Below, piece by piece: positions 12,168 through 25,300 of a DNA stretch of 64,000 nucleotides. Where the stretch lies: positions 5,326,478-5,390,477 of the forward strand of contig CM060855.1 of NCBI GenBank assembly GCA_030737835.1, given 5' to 3'. Position numbers and translations under genes: made by a program. Position 1 is the stretch's first letter. Every line of letters starts with the position of its first letter. Under the pieces are notes generated by a model that saw only the letters and a program-made list of their open reading frames with translations, ran no database searches and was not told where the DNA came from. This DNA is from Acorus gramineus (lineage: Eukaryota > Streptophyta > Magnoliopsida > Acorales > Acoraceae).

Positions 12168-15100
12168 TCAGCGGCGAAGCTGGACCTGGCCACCATTGAT
12201 GCTCTTCAGCTTCTTTAGTTCTTTTCTCCTCTTTCGAGCTTCAGCTGCAGCAAGTGCGTCGGCCAGCTTTCTGTGCACCTCGACACTCATAGTCTCATAA
12301 TAGGAGCCAGTCGTCGAATAAACTACGCCCTCATGTTTATCTGCCGGTGTATGATGCATTGTCTTGAGAGAATTCCCCTCCGCTTTGACTAGGCCTTCTT
12401 TTGAAAAATTGGGATTTGTATGGCTTCTGCTGTGCAACGGACCTTCTTTTACATGTTGACCAGCACAATGTCCATATCTTGCTTGAAACGCACCCAAATG
12501 AGATGGGTAAAACCAGGGACATGGGAGCACATAAAAAGGCGCCAAAGAGACTCCAGAATTTTGTGGACTCGACCGGTGTCCGGCTGGATGGATTTGTTGA
12601 ACCACTGAAGGCCAAACAAATGCTGGAAATGGCCTATGAATGGGTAGAGGTTCTGATGATGTTGTAGATGAGTTTGACAATTGTGGGCAAGGGACTTTGG
12701 ATGGACTTTCCTCTGTTTTTGTCTGAACAGTCTTGCTTATCTGCGTATTAAGTGGGGAGCAGCACAATAAATGAAATGAATAAGAATAGCTCATAGTTTA
12801 ATCATGTGTGATGAAGAATTATGATCAGACCTGTTCCTTTAGTTGGTTGTTCGTGTTTTTTAGTGACGTGTACTCTTTCATCACCAGGTCCTTCTCCTTT
12901 TTCAATGGAGAATATATCCAAATAAAGTGCAATGAAAGCTCAATTAGAAAGAATCAAAGAAGAATTTTGATCATCCATGCATACTAAAAAGGAATCAGGG
13001 AGGTATGGAAAACCATATAGACCACCATACTGTAAACCAGTTATGAATTAATTATCTTCATCCGGCTACACAGTAATGTTACCTTTTTCATATTTTCAAT
13101 GCCTAAAGCCAGATCAGCAGCTTTTTTTGTCAACTCTTCATAGAGGGCCTTAGCAATAAAAGAAAATCATTCTACTTTAGAATGTGTGATAAAGGAGAGA
13201 GGAAATTAAGAGTATTTGACAAGTTGGAATGATGATACAGTCTACCAGAAATTCATAGTAACATGTAATTGAAATGGTGATATTGGTCTACAAAGATATC
13301 CCGAACCCATAGAGGACAATTGAGAAAATATGGAAGACAAAAAGAATTATAACCACTCATGTAGTCATGTTGCATCATATACATACAAGAATTGCATTCA
13401 ACAATGTAAATCACTGGCCTCAAGATCACTATTGTTACTCAAATCCCAACCAAATTGTAGATGTATATTTATAACACTTAAATAGGAAGTTGGAAGAGTG
13501 ATGTCCTGTAGAAAAAAAAATTTCCATTTCTTTCTTGACAATCTTGTGACAACAGAGGTGCTCTTCTGTTGCACAAAACCAACCAATGTAACTTTACCCT
13601 AACTCCTGGTAGAGGTGGTAACAAATCATACTTGAGGGTGTATAAATATTGATCATCTACTGACCAAGGTTAAGAAATAAATATTCTTCCATCTCCTGCC
13701 TCCACAAAACACCATAATCTAACATGATCTGCTCATCATGCTCCATTTCTCTGATGTTTCCACACTATCATGCCAGACAAGTTGCATTCTTGGATAACCA
13801 TCAAGTCCAACCACCACCAGCGACTATTGAGAAGAGAATAGAAATCCTGGAGTAAGAGAACCCATTGATGGTATAAACGCTCAATCTCCTAATTGCGATA
13901 ATCAAAGTATCATTCATGTGGTCCTAAATCCAGTACTTGCACTTCATTCATAAGAACTATTAAGATGCACACTTACTCTTTAACATGCTGACTTGTTATT
14001 AAACCATTTTTCCTCATTGGCAAACTTCAAATGTATGAATCACCATATGCTTGAGGGCCCGTGGTAGATGCTATATCGGTGGTAATCTTACTATCTCTAG
14101 ACTAGAGCTTACCGAATAATCCTTATTTGTATATGAACATTCATTCAAGTGCCCAGGCAGGTGGTAGCTGCCCCAGATACTGGCGAGATATGAACGACAC
14201 TCACAGTCACAGGTAGTGACAGATGGGCTTCAACATGATGGAATTAGGAGTCTTCTTCAATCTGTACAGAATAGTTTGTTTTTATGTATATGCTCTAGCT
14301 TTGGACGCGAGACTTGTGTATAAATACTCGGCTGTCCAGCTGATATTTTTGGCACATACTTAATAGATCCCCCACTCTAAGGGCCTTTCATTTGTCAAAA
14401 AAAAAAAAGAATATAACCTGATTGATTGAAGTGAAAAAATAATATTCTCTCTTGTCACCATCCTCTCCAGACTTCACAAAGTCCTAAATCTAACAAACCT
14501 ATCCACAACACATGTTTGCCTGAAAAGGCTTGATCCATGGGAGTGGATATCTTCGATGTTTCACCATCTCATGAAACAATAATTTGTTCAACATGTTATT
14601 GTAGTATGATGAACTTATAAAAATCTCTCTGCCATCATATCCTAGTCACAAGGCAACTCCAGGTTGAGGAAGAACACTGTCTGATCACTGAGACAATGGG
14701 AAGAGATATTCCCAAAACAGAATGGTAGCTTTGCCACGCTTGTTTTTTCAATCTCATCAAAAACTGAATGATATCATTCATGCAATAATAAAATAAAACA
14801 CCAGACATTTTGATGTTCAATTTTTGGTAAATATAATCAATATATTCCAGATATTTTTACATATATTTTGTGCTACGATGGTTGAAATCCTGGTTCATAG
14901 TGTCTACCAACCCTTGTTCTCTGAGGACTAGCTTTAAGTAGGAAGAAATAGTGGCATACGTTCATATGCATGTAATTATTTCCTCAAGTCCTAGCCATGT
15001 CACAAAGCTTTTTGTCCACTCTAGATAGCATTATGAACACTGCACATTGAATCTTAGTTGTTGTTTACTATCTCTATAAGGTGTAGGTTAGACAAGCAAG

Positions 15101-16382
15101 GAAGAGGATCATAACCTATTAGATTCCCTGGTGTAAATTCAGTGTCCTTGTCCAAAAAAAATATGCACATGTCCATGTCCTAACCACAACACAAACTATA
15201 GACATGCATGGATAATATGCTAACCAAACCCCAAATATTAATGACTTACCACAAGCATTTTGAAACTATATCACACATTCACAATAACGCAAGTAGCTAT
15301 TCAGATTTTTATAGAACAAATGCAAAATTTACCTGCCTACGCCGTATTGTCTGCCTAGCTGACTCTCTGTTTGCTAGGATCCTCCGCATTCTTTTAGCTT
15401 CCTTCTCGACCTACAAAAACCATAACATTTAAGTTCATAAAACAGCACTCAAAAACAAACAAACGAACAAAAACAAAAGAGCATTTTGTACAACTCCGCC
15501 ACCTCTGACATATTTTGCCTCGATTTGACGACTCCAATACTTGATTTGCCTTTCAAGTAACTCGGGCTCGATATCAAAGGTTCCGAGATTTGCTCAATCT
15601 TTGTTGAACTTTCAATCACATTGCCACCATGATTATCTTCTAAAGTGTGGTTCTCTTCGCGGCTCTCTTCACTGCGATGAATGTTACTTTTTCCCCCTTT
15701 ATTTGACATAATCTCTAATCATTTACAATCCAAAAGCAGGCAATTAATTTGAAGAGCAAAGGCAATACCAACAAACCCGGTGCTTCTGTTACGTTGCATT
15801 TCAAAAAATCATTTTAAGTTCGATCAAAAGAGGTGTTTTTACATGCAAGCCAACACGAATTCTTTGTGTTTCAAGTCAAAAAGCCCAACTTTCACATCAT
15901 ACCATAAATTGAGCACTATTTGTGTATGTGTATGTCCATTACCTGATCCCCGAAATCCCTACCATGCATTTCTCTCCTGCACCTCCATATTTTCCTTACC
16001 AGAAACTAAAACCAACGAAATCAGAAGCGTAAAAGGAGACGTCACGAGAACGCCAACGACAACCAATTCACAAGCATTCAAACGCAAATCAATCGTCAAC
16101 AAACAGATCGACAGACCAGGTCACACAATCGCAAACAAACAAAACCCCCAAAAAAAAAACAAAGATCTTGAGAGATCGAACGAACCTGACCGGAATCCGC
16201 CTACGCCGACGAGCCCCGACACGTGCATCCCTCTCGAGAAGCGCCACCCGTGCGAAGTCCGCCAGGGCCCTCGCCGCGTTCAGCTCGACCTCCACCATCC
16301 GATCCGCCGCGGCCTCCCGATCCCGAGGAGGTCCGGCGCTCGCTCTCCGAGACGGAACCGGAACCCTAGCTGCCTCCGCCAT
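12168..16382 (-). CDS. bZIP transcription factor with Ile at the basic-region -10 position
   Basis: Six exons: 16191-16382, 15503-15712, 15333-15410, 13083-13148, 12831-12896 and 12168-12740; all junctions are GT-AG and in phase, giving 394 residues. Residues 1-64 are Ala/Arg-rich and 65-134 acidic/serine-rich. The basic region is at about 140-160 (invariant N148, NRESARQTI). The zipper heptad positions are L166, L173, M180, V187, L194 and L201. The C-terminal domain (205-394) is Pro/His/Trp-rich and ends in a Lys/Arg-rich helix (KRRKELKKLK). The residue 8 after the invariant Asn is Ile156 where most bZIPs have Arg or Lys; I recall the same substitution in AtbZIP62 (At1g19490) and some rice bZIPs, which this gene resembles. 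It should act in the nucleus. Target DNA may be atypical. Exon 2 was recovered by phase and by the match of RQNMSE-VEKEAKRMRR to relatives. Confidence 0.9.
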
Positions 16383-16751
16383 TGGAGGCTGAGAAGTGAC
16401 GGAGCGAGAACGAGAGGTGAAGTGGTTTCTGCTTCAGTCGATCCTTTAAGGACCCCCTTCAGGGAAGGACACGTGTCGTGCCAAATCACCCTACGATGTA
16501 CCTGTCGCGCTTAATCATCGCCACGTGGCGCTCCGCGCGGGGATCCAGGAAGGACATGCAACGATGGAGATGGAGTCGCTCGGAAGGGCCAATGAGAGAG
16601 CGACACGTGGAGATTGTGAGGACCAGTGGTTTTGTGTTGCGACGGCTCGGGATCTTGTGGTGGTGGATGGGTCCACGTGAGAGGTGGGTGATGGGATTGG
16701 ACGGTGGTGATCGTGGTGGTTAAGCGGAGGCGCGAAACAGTGGGTGCGGAG
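16383..16751. other. bZIP promoter region
   Basis: GC-richer than its surroundings, with several CACGTG/CACGTGG-type cores (near 16470, 16522, 16603 and 16673) that could be G-box-like sites. The left end of a hAT element lies only about 370 bases upstream of the ATG. Confidence 0.45.
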
Positions 16752-17619
16752 CCTGTCAACGGGTCAGATACAGACCCGGACCCGACCCGACCCGGACCCG
16801 ATTATACGTGTAATATACCCGACCCGATTTGGACCCGACCCGAGTTGGACCCGACCCGGCGGACCCGAACAAACAAACGGGTCGGGTCCGGGTCCACCCC
16901 GCCCCGACCCGTTGGACCCGAATGTTTTTTTTAATATATGTTCATATATTATAAGACCATTAGTATTAGTTGATACATAATTTTATTTCTTACTTAACTT
17001 GTTTTTGTATCTACAAGTTCATAAATCATAATCATAACAAGCCTATAAATCGGTTTGTTTTGAATAATTAACTTATTAGCTTTTGAATTTGTATGATTAA
17101 TTAGTTTTTGCATGATTTATATTTATTATTTAGGTTAATATGTTAGTGTTTATTGTTTTGAATGTTGTTTAGGATAATATTGTTTTGAATGTTATTTAGG
17201 TTAATATTGTTTTGAATGTTGTTTAGGTTAGTTATGTTTATTATTTAGGTTAATATGTTTTTTATGTTAGTGATTATTGTTTTGGATGTTGTTTAATAAT
17301 TCATTTACTTCTTATGAGTTGTATAAAATTATATTCAAACATAGTCTCATTAACAATAATATTTTATTACAAAAAAATTCAAATAGAATGATAAGGCAAA
17401 CAAATACATGAGCTCTTCTCTCTTTTTTTTTTTTTTTTTACCCAACCATCCGGGTCAGGTCGGACCCGAACCCGACCCGGGTCCGACGGGTCCGGGTCCG
17501 GGTCCACATTTCCCCGGACCCGCCGGGTCCTGAGTTGGACCCGGACCCGCCGGGTCCTGTCACGGGTCGGGTCCGGGTCCACCCCGACCCGACCCGGACC
17601 CGACCCGTTGACAGGCCTA
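16752..17619. mobile_element. hAT non-autonomous element, CGGGTC-rich family
   Basis: A perfect 8-bp duplication GTGCGGAG lies at 16744-16751 and 17620-17627. The right end, reversed, is TAGGCCTGTCAACGGGTCGG; the left end begins CCTGTCAACGGGTC, so its outermost few bases are lost. Both subterminal zones (about 16755-16920 and 17450-17615) are complementary arrays of GACCCG/CGGGTC able to fold on each other. The interior (about 16930-17400) is AT-rich and contains a short tandem repeat around TTTTGAATGTTGTTTAGG. Confidence 0.9.
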
Positions 17620-17756
17620 GTGCGGAGTGGGTTTTGTCGACGTGGCTGTCTGAGACTGGCCGCATGTGGTGGGTGGGGTAGATTGTTATTGGTTTTATAC
17701 GAGCGTTCGTTTGACGTGGCACTATGAGGATCCGAAATATCTAAAGCGCACACAGA

Positions 17757-18228
17757 TAGGGCTAGTAAACGAGCGGAGAGCAGCTAGGGTCTTGTTTCCG
17801 CTCAACGGTTAAAACTTATTTAGACTCGTTCGATTAAACAAATAAATCGAGCTTAAACATTTTTTAAAACGCAGTTTATAAATGAGCCGAGTCTGAGTCT
17901 ATACGAGCTCATTATTTAATATAAAAAGATATAAACAAATAACTCAAGTCCGAGCTTATGTCATTTTTACGTATATAAGAGGTTATGATTTGTTAAATGT
18001 AACTTCTGAAATGTTCAACAAGTTTTTTTTTTTAGCTAGACGAGTTCGAGCCGAGCCTTGATTCAAGCTTCGGATTGGCTTGTTTAACAAACGAGCCAAG
18101 CCAAGCTTCAACCAAACTTTTCACAAGCCAAACGAGTCGAGCTTAAACACGAAATTAAGCTTGATCCTGAACCGAGTCAAGCTTGAACAGATCAAAACTC
18201 GGCTTGTTCGGCTCATTTACCACCCCTA
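17757..18228. mobile_element. hAT MITE, TAGGGGTGGTAAA family
   Basis: The left end TAGGGCTAGTAAACGAGC and the right end, reversed, TAGGGGTGGTAAATGAGC are flanked by CACACAGA (17749-17756) and CATACAGA (18229-18236), 7 of 8 identical. The 472-bp interior is a series of CGAGCC/GAGCTT-type motifs with no coding potential. Confidence 0.85.
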
Positions 18229-18252
18229 CATACAGAATTTGATATCACCTAA

Positions 18253-18911
18253 GGCCATGTTTGGTTCATAATAGAAGGTGGAATAAATGGATATAATGTG
18301 GAATAAGGGGTTTAAGGTTGTTTGAATAACTGAAATAAATGAGAATGTGTATGCCATGATAAAGTTGTATATAAATTCCAGTCAACCCCTGGAATTAAGT
18401 TATTCCAGGTTATTCAACTCAAAAGAATATGTGTGCGGTGGTGAACCCATTGTCAAATTAATTGTCAAAATCTCTTATAAATCAATTGTTAAATCAACTA
18501 TCATCATTTTTTCATCTTTTTAAAATCTTTATCTATACCTTATTCACATTTTACTCAAACAACAAAAATTTTATTATTACTTTTTCTACTGAGAATAATT
18601 CAAAACGCAAACAAACACAAAATCATTTTATCCTTATTTATACTAAAATAACCATAAACTTCATAATAACTTAATTTTCTATCTAAACTAACGGGGGCAA
18701 TAGTGTAAAATTACATAACATTGGAAAGTAATGAACATCAATGTATAATATTTTGTAGTGTAAAAATGAATAACAGTGCATGGTAATCCTAGAAGATGTT
18801 TAACAGTGCATAATAATATACAAAATGATTTTTTAGAATTTAAAGTGGGATTAACTTCAAAATGAATAAAATAGCTTTAAAAAAGTATTTTCATACATGT
18901 TAAATGTGCCC
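18253..18911. mobile_element. Probable Tourist-like MITE
   Basis: Starts GGCCATGTTTGGTT after TAA (18250-18252) and ends in CCC before TAA (18912-18914). The terminal match is only about half of the first 14 bases, so the call rests mainly on the TAA pair, the GTTTGGTT start and the AT-rich foldback interior. Confidence 0.5.
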
Positions 18912-19184
18912 TAATCTAAAATTATAAGCGGTTAAAAAATACTTCAAATGAATATCCTATAAATTATTTACATGCACAAAATGAAATATACGCTTGAATA
19001 TATTGTATACTGAATTGCGTACACGATGTGCCCATGCTCCCCAGGTAATATGTGGTTTGTAAAAGAGTAGTAAAAAGAGCTTCTATGTAAAAACTTCATA
19101 AAATAAATACACATGAGAATTCAGGTCGTTTGGGTTGTGATGTTGGCTGTTGATAAGGTCCTCTCTCGGACTCTTTGTATGAGG

Positions 19185-19715
19185 TAAGCCTGTCAATCGG
19201 ATGGATACAGATTGAATAGGTCTATATCTGTATCTGTATCTGAACCAGACATCCAAAAAAATATCCGTATCCGATATTCGACGGATATTGAAAGTAAACA
19301 TCCGTATCTGATCCGAAAATCCGGATTCACATACGGATAATTATCCAAAATATCTGAAAATTTAAAATAAATATGAAATGACTAAAATATTCAAAGATCC
19401 AATATCCAAAAATAAAAATCATATATCTGATATTTGAAATATGTAAAAAATATAATAATTACCTAGTATAAAACATAAAATTATAAGTATATACATAAAA
19501 CATTACATACTTTAAGTAAAAATAAAAATGAAATTTTCGGATACGGATATTTTTCATATCAGAGTCTGGCATATTCGTATTCGATCCAAAAATTTTGGTT
19601 ACAGATAATTTTTTCGAATGCAGATACGGATTTTTCAAATATCGGATATTTTCTTGATTTTTTAATATGGATTCAGAATATATACGGATATTTTTTTAGA
19701 TAATTGACATGCTTA
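19185..19715. mobile_element. hAT MITE, TAAGCCTGTCAATCGG family
   Basis: The left end TAAGCCTGTCAATCGG and the right end, reversed, TAAGCATGTCAATTAT have a perfect 8-bp duplication GTATGAGG at 19177-19184 and 19716-19723. The 531-bp interior is rich in GGATA/TATCC motifs. Same family as 33500-33984. Confidence 0.92.
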
Positions 19716-19928
19716 GTATGAGGGAGTCGGATGGTTTGTGACTAATTATAGGGACCAACCCTGGAATAGCAAATGAAAATGCATTATGTAAGTCGAATGT
19801 ATTTGATCTACATGGCGCAATTTCATTGGCGGCTATACTGTTCTTACCTATAGTAAGCCACAAGTGATTTCATTCCTAGAATAAGAGTAAGGATGATTTT
19901 GACCACAATTGAATCCATCTTATACAGC

Positions 19929-20367
19929 ACAGGGGGCGTTTGGGTAGAAGAATAAGAAAGGAATTGGTGGGAATAGAGGAGAATAAATAAATAAATAAAG
20001 TGTTTGAGTAGAGAAAATAAGTGGGTATAGCTAAGTAGAATTAGATGAGAATAAGCTGGTATTTGTGTTTCAAGCCCTCTTTGAAATTGTGTTATTCCTC
20101 TACTGATATAAGGGGATCCACTTGTCAAATCACATGTCATCATCTTTTATAAACATCAATGAGCTAAACATGTTAAATCAACTTACACATTATTCACATT
20201 TTATTTTTCATTAACCAAACAACTCAATTTTTATTATTACGTTTCACAATAAGAATAACAAAAAAACACAACCAAACAGAAAATTACTTATTCCATTAAT
20301 AAAGTTATCTATTTCTGTAATAGGTATGAATCTTAGAATAACTTATGTTTCTATTCAAACAGACCCT
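19929..20367. mobile_element. Possible Tourist-like MITE without clear target duplication
   Basis: The left end GGGGGCGTTTGGGTAGAA and the right end, reversed, GGGTCTGTTTGAATAGAA match well, with internal GAATAA/TTATTC inverted motifs. No 3-bp duplication could be read, so exact ends are uncertain. Confidence 0.5.
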
Positions 20368-20818
20368 ATGTTTTGGACTTACCATTTGAAGACTCCACTG
20401 CACAAAACTCATTATACCTCCTTGATCAACCACATTCGCACACCACACGTATCAACTTGTGAGAACTCGTATTTTTCTTCCCACAATTATAATGTCTCCT
20501 CAAAACATATCCCAGGATTAGATCAACCAATCATAGAAGAAGAAAAAAATACCCACACCTTTGTGTAATTATTCTATGGAAGGTGCGCTGGTCCATCTAC
20601 CTTGTCTTCCACTCTACTCACGATTTAAAAAATCTTGGAGACTCAAATAATAAAATAAATAAATACATATTGAATTCACTCACCTAATCTCATTCGTATT
20701 CCTAAACATGGTCCCATACATATTTTCATGATTTTTTTAGTAATATATATGCATATCCATGCACAATATTTTAATTTCTTTAAAGTCAATTTTAACAATA
20801 ATGATATGGATTTGAGAA

Positions 20819-21069
20819 GGAAAAAGATACACACAGTCTCCATTGTAGTCCCAATTGCAGTTTATTCTGTTTTTTTTTTTTAAATCATACACTCATCTTT
20901 TATATAAAATGAAGTATATACTAAGATACATTAGTGTATTTTTTTTATATAATGAAAAAATAAAAATTAAAATTAAGTCATATACTATAATAGTGCAGTA
21001 TATACTACGTTATCATAATATATAGGGTTGCAAAACGAACTGCAAAAAAGACTGAGTGTATCAACACTC
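20819..21069. mobile_element. Mutator-like MITE, GATACACNCAGTC family
   Basis: A 251-bp element bounded by a perfect 9-bp duplication ATTTGAGAA (20810-20818 and 21070-21078). The left end contains GATACACACAGTC and the right end, reversed, GAGTGTTGATACACTCAGTC. A 9-bp duplication is typical of Mutator-like elements. Related copies are at 29482, 30106 and 43936. Confidence 0.88.
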
Positions 21070-21078
21070 ATTTGAGAA

Positions 21079-22336
21079 TAGTCTTTTTCGTTAATGGGTG
21101 GATCATGACTATCTGATTAATTTGTTCGAATCTTGATGTAAATTATTTATAAATAAATTAATTAATTAAGTAAATTTTAAACATTTTCATTTAAAGAACT
21201 TTCAAACGGATAATGTCCGAATAAATAATCAAATTAACTATTGATTTATAATATTCTTAAGATGTCATTGTGAATATTTTTAGTCCATCCAATCTAAATT
21301 ATTCGGTGTAAAAGTTCTGAATGTAGCACTTTGATATATTTGTTTATTTATTTCATCTATCCCTCTTATAAGCTTGGTCCCATTTGGAACCATTTTTTTC
21401 AAAAACAACTTATACTTTAAATTGATTAAAAAAATTATTTTGAACAAACTATTCTCAACTACTTTTTCAAATCTAAGGTGCCACGTGAAACTACATTTTC
21501 ATATTATATCATATTTTCATAACTACATTCAGACTTTTTATTTCATCTAAAAGTTATAACAATGGTTAACCACCTTTTTCTTTATTGATTTTAGTAAATA
21601 TAAATAATTACATGTAGTGATGCATTTTTTATTCTCAGAATCATCATAAAATGCCAAGAAAATATAGGTTTTCTGTGTTGCTAGACCGTTCAATCCATGT
21701 TGTTTTTACTAAGGTCCTCTTAGGTTTCATTTTTTTAGAACGATTTTGTTTTTAATTAAGTAAAAAGTTAAAAGTGTTACCAAACGCATTCTAAAAAGCT
21801 GATTTAATTAAAAAGTTATTTTCAGTTTTTAGTGTAAAAAAATTAATTTTTAAAAAATAAAAAAAATCCACTTTTCAAGAATTAAATCTATTTTAAATCA
21901 CTTTATTCAAAATTTTATTTTTCATACGTTGTTTTCAAATGTACCATAAAAAATAAAACCAACCCACTATACGGGGTAAATTTTTATAAAATCAAAATAA
22001 AAAATTTTAAAAATATCTACACCGTTGATTCAAAATCATACATGATTTGAAGTTGACACGTATAAGAAAACGTTTTATCTCAAACGACAATCGAACGGTC
22101 CAAAATGTAATCGATGAATTGCAATTTTTTTTTGGGCCTTTGGTACTACAATCGAAGTGAAGTACAAATCACCAACCGGACCTTACTTTCCTTTTACAAA
22201 AACCCACGGAAGTACAAGGTAATTACGAAAATGCCACGTAACGGTCAATATAAACGGAAGGTCGTCCCCCCCTTTCAAAGCGCGTCATTCATTCGCGTAT
22301 TCGATTTGATTTTGTTTTTATTTTTGAGGTTTCGAC
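21079..22336. other. Upstream region of the CCH gene
   Basis: AT-rich. About 21720-21950 has inverted-repeat character (TAGGTTTCATTTTTT against AAATGTACCAT) and may be another worn MITE. The last 80 bases before the ATG at 22337 contain a GC-richer, CT-rich leader. Confidence 0.45.
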
Positions 22337-25300
22337 ATGGCTCAGGTATTCCTTCTGTTCCTCTTTTGTTTTCTAGGGTTTCGAATTTCGATTCGATCGG
22401 ATTGAAATTGGAAATATAAAGAAATGATTTTTATATGTAGATTGAATTCAATCGTGTAAAGAAACTCTATTGGAGATGTGATTGATTTGTTTATGTGGTT
22501 TTGGATTCTTGAATCACATTCGATTCTTGGACGCTTTTGGTTTCTTTTGAATTTATGTTCGTAGGGTTGTGTTTTTGTTTTTTCTTTTATAATTCGATCG
22601 ATTTGAATTGTGTGATCTTTTGTGCTTTGGGGATTTGAGATTTAGGGTGAGTGATCTGGATTCTCTTGAATTGTCCCTCTTGTCTGTCCACCCAAAAAGA
22701 AAGAAAGAAAGAAAATGTGAAGGCCTGCGGCAGAGCTTATGATATAGGGGCATCAACTTATTGGAAGATAATGATTTTTTTATAGTATCTTTTTTCATGG
22801 ATTATGTTTTGAAGGGTTATTTTAGTACCCAGATATGTTACCATTAATGTAGGATAGGTGGTGCTCCTTGTGTTCTCTTGCACATTCATTCTCTCTTTTG
22901 TTTGGGTCCCAGTATCTGTTTTCCACCATTTATGTTTCTTTCTAGTTTCCAGATAATTATTTTTTATAGTATCTTTTTTCATGGATTATGTTTTGAAGGG
23001 TTATTTTAGTACCCAGATATGTTACCATTAATGTAGGATAGGTGGTGCTCCTTGTGTTCTCTTGCACATTCATTCTCTCTTTTGTTTGGGTCCCAGTATC
23101 TGTTTTCCACCATTTATGTTTCTTTCTAGTTTCCTGATCATGGATTAGGTTTTGAAGGGTTATTTTAGTACCCAGATATGTTACCATTAGTGGAGGATAG
23201 GTGGCACTCCTTGTGTTCTCTTGCACAGTCATTCTCTCTTTTGTTTGGGTCCCAGTATCTGTTTTCCACCATTTATGATTCTTTCCAGTTTCCAGATAAA
23301 TGATTATATTGATTTTATGTTTCAAGGATTGGGTTGAATTGTTATAATCAATATTGATTATATTGATTTTATGTTTCAAGGATTGGGTTATTTTAGTACC
23401 CAGATATGTTACCATTAATGTAGGATAGGTGGTGCTTCTTGTGTTCTCTTGCACATTCATTCTCTCTTTTGTTTGGGTCCCAGTATCTGTTTTCCACCAT
23501 TTATGTTTCTTTCTAGTTTCCTGATCATGGATTAGGTTTTGAAGGGTTATTTTAGTACCCAGATATGTTACCATTAGTGGAGGATAGGTGGCACTCCTTG
23601 TGTTCTCTTGCACAGTCATTCTCTCTTTTGTTTGGGTCCCAGTATCTGTTTTCCACCATTTATGATTCTTTCCAGTTTCCAGATAAATGATTATATTGAT
23701 TTTATGTTTCAAGGATTGGGTTGAATTGTTATAATCAATATTGATTATATTGATTTTATGTTTCAAGGATTGGGTTATTTTAGTACCCAGATATGTTACC
23801 ATTAATGTAGGATAGGTGGTGCTCCTTGTGTTCTCTTGCACATTCATTCTCTCTTTTGTTTGGGTCCCAGTATCTGTTTTCCACCATTTATGTTTCTTTC
23901 TAGTTTCCTGATCATGGATTAGGTTTTGAAGGGTTATTTTAGTACCCAGATATGTTACCATTAGTGGAGGATAGGTGGCACTCCTTGTGTTCTCTTGCAC
24001 AGTCATTCTCTCTTTTGTTTGGGTCCCAGTATCTGTTTTCCACCATTTATGATTCTTTCCAGTTTCCAGATAAATGATTATATTGATTTTATGTTTCAAG
24101 GATTGGGTTGAATTGAATTCTGCACCTATTGGGTAAAATTGCAAATTAAATAATGAATTTTACTCCATGTTCGTATAATTAAGTGGAAGGGGTTTTCATG
24201 TAATTTAAAAGGCATTAGGAATTGTTGTGATGACTCTCATATTGTCAGGATGACCTCATACATTGTCAGGATTGGATTTGAACCTAGATGAGTGAGAGAA
24301 AGTGAAGGAGAGACAAAAGATGGAAGAAAAATATGGAGAGAACTTTGTTCTTGTATTTTTTATTCATCCTTTGAATTCTTAATCAAGGGAAAGAATAAAT
24401 CATGCTTCAAATTTAAATTTATTCCTTAATTGGTAGCCATCTCATTCTCAAATCATTGTCTACCTTTAAAACAATATAAGATTTAACGTGAGCAAAACAA
24501 AATTCTATGAAATTTTAAAATTGAAAACACAAGTCACTATTGAAAATTTTGGGACTTTTACACCAAATGTAGGCAATGGGTCTCCCATAGATTTTTAAAT
24601 TTTTTTTTATTATTATTTTATTTGAAGCTAACTGGAAACTTCCCATGAGGTTGTTTGGATGAACATGAAGAAAACTAATGAAACTGTATGTGACTCGTGG
24701 TTATTCAGAAGACCAAAGTTTCTTCATACCAGGATGATTTGGTAACACGGAGTTGAAAACTATTTTCACTTAGGACTTGTAGACATATTTTCCACCTATG
24801 TTTCAATTATTCATATAGTTTACATTTTTCTCCTTCAGAAATATCTTAAGGAATTTTGCCACCTTACATGGCCAGATTTTAATACACTCAGATTTAAAGT
24901 ATGACTACTAGGAGCATATCTCCTACATGTCCCGTAATTAAAATTAAATTAATTATTATGTCTTTATTATTGAATCAGTCATATGAAAGATTTTAGGTCA
25001 ACAGTGATGCCATAATTCTCAGCTTGCAAAGCCTCCTGGTGATATAATTACCATGTACCAAACACTTGGTGTTAACTGTCATATGTTGTTCATTCTAGTT
25101 TTAGAGGAAATACATTCAATATGATTAGTTAAAACACTGAGCAGCATCAATATTCATAGACTCCTCCTAGACACCTCCATAATGTTTCATTGTTTCCTGA
25201 CATTCCAAGGCTCCAAGCTAATCCTTTACATTGCTTTTTTTTTTTTTTCTGATGGTATGCCTTCTATTTCTATTTGCAGACTGTTGTCCTCAAGGTTGGC

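Noticed and set aside
15780-16514. 244-codon plus-strand frame overlapping the bZIP first exon
   Set aside because: It is antisense to a well-supported exon and intron, and its low-complexity Arg/Pro composition reflects the shadow frame.
22755-24115. Repeat-spacer pattern resembling a CRISPR array
   Set aside because: Units are 159-228 bases, adjacent and lack unique spacers; the setting is a plant intron.
22957-24144. 395-codon minus-strand open frame
   Set aside because: It is created by tandem repeats whose lengths are multiples of three inside a CCH intron; the peptide is a repeat with no family signature.
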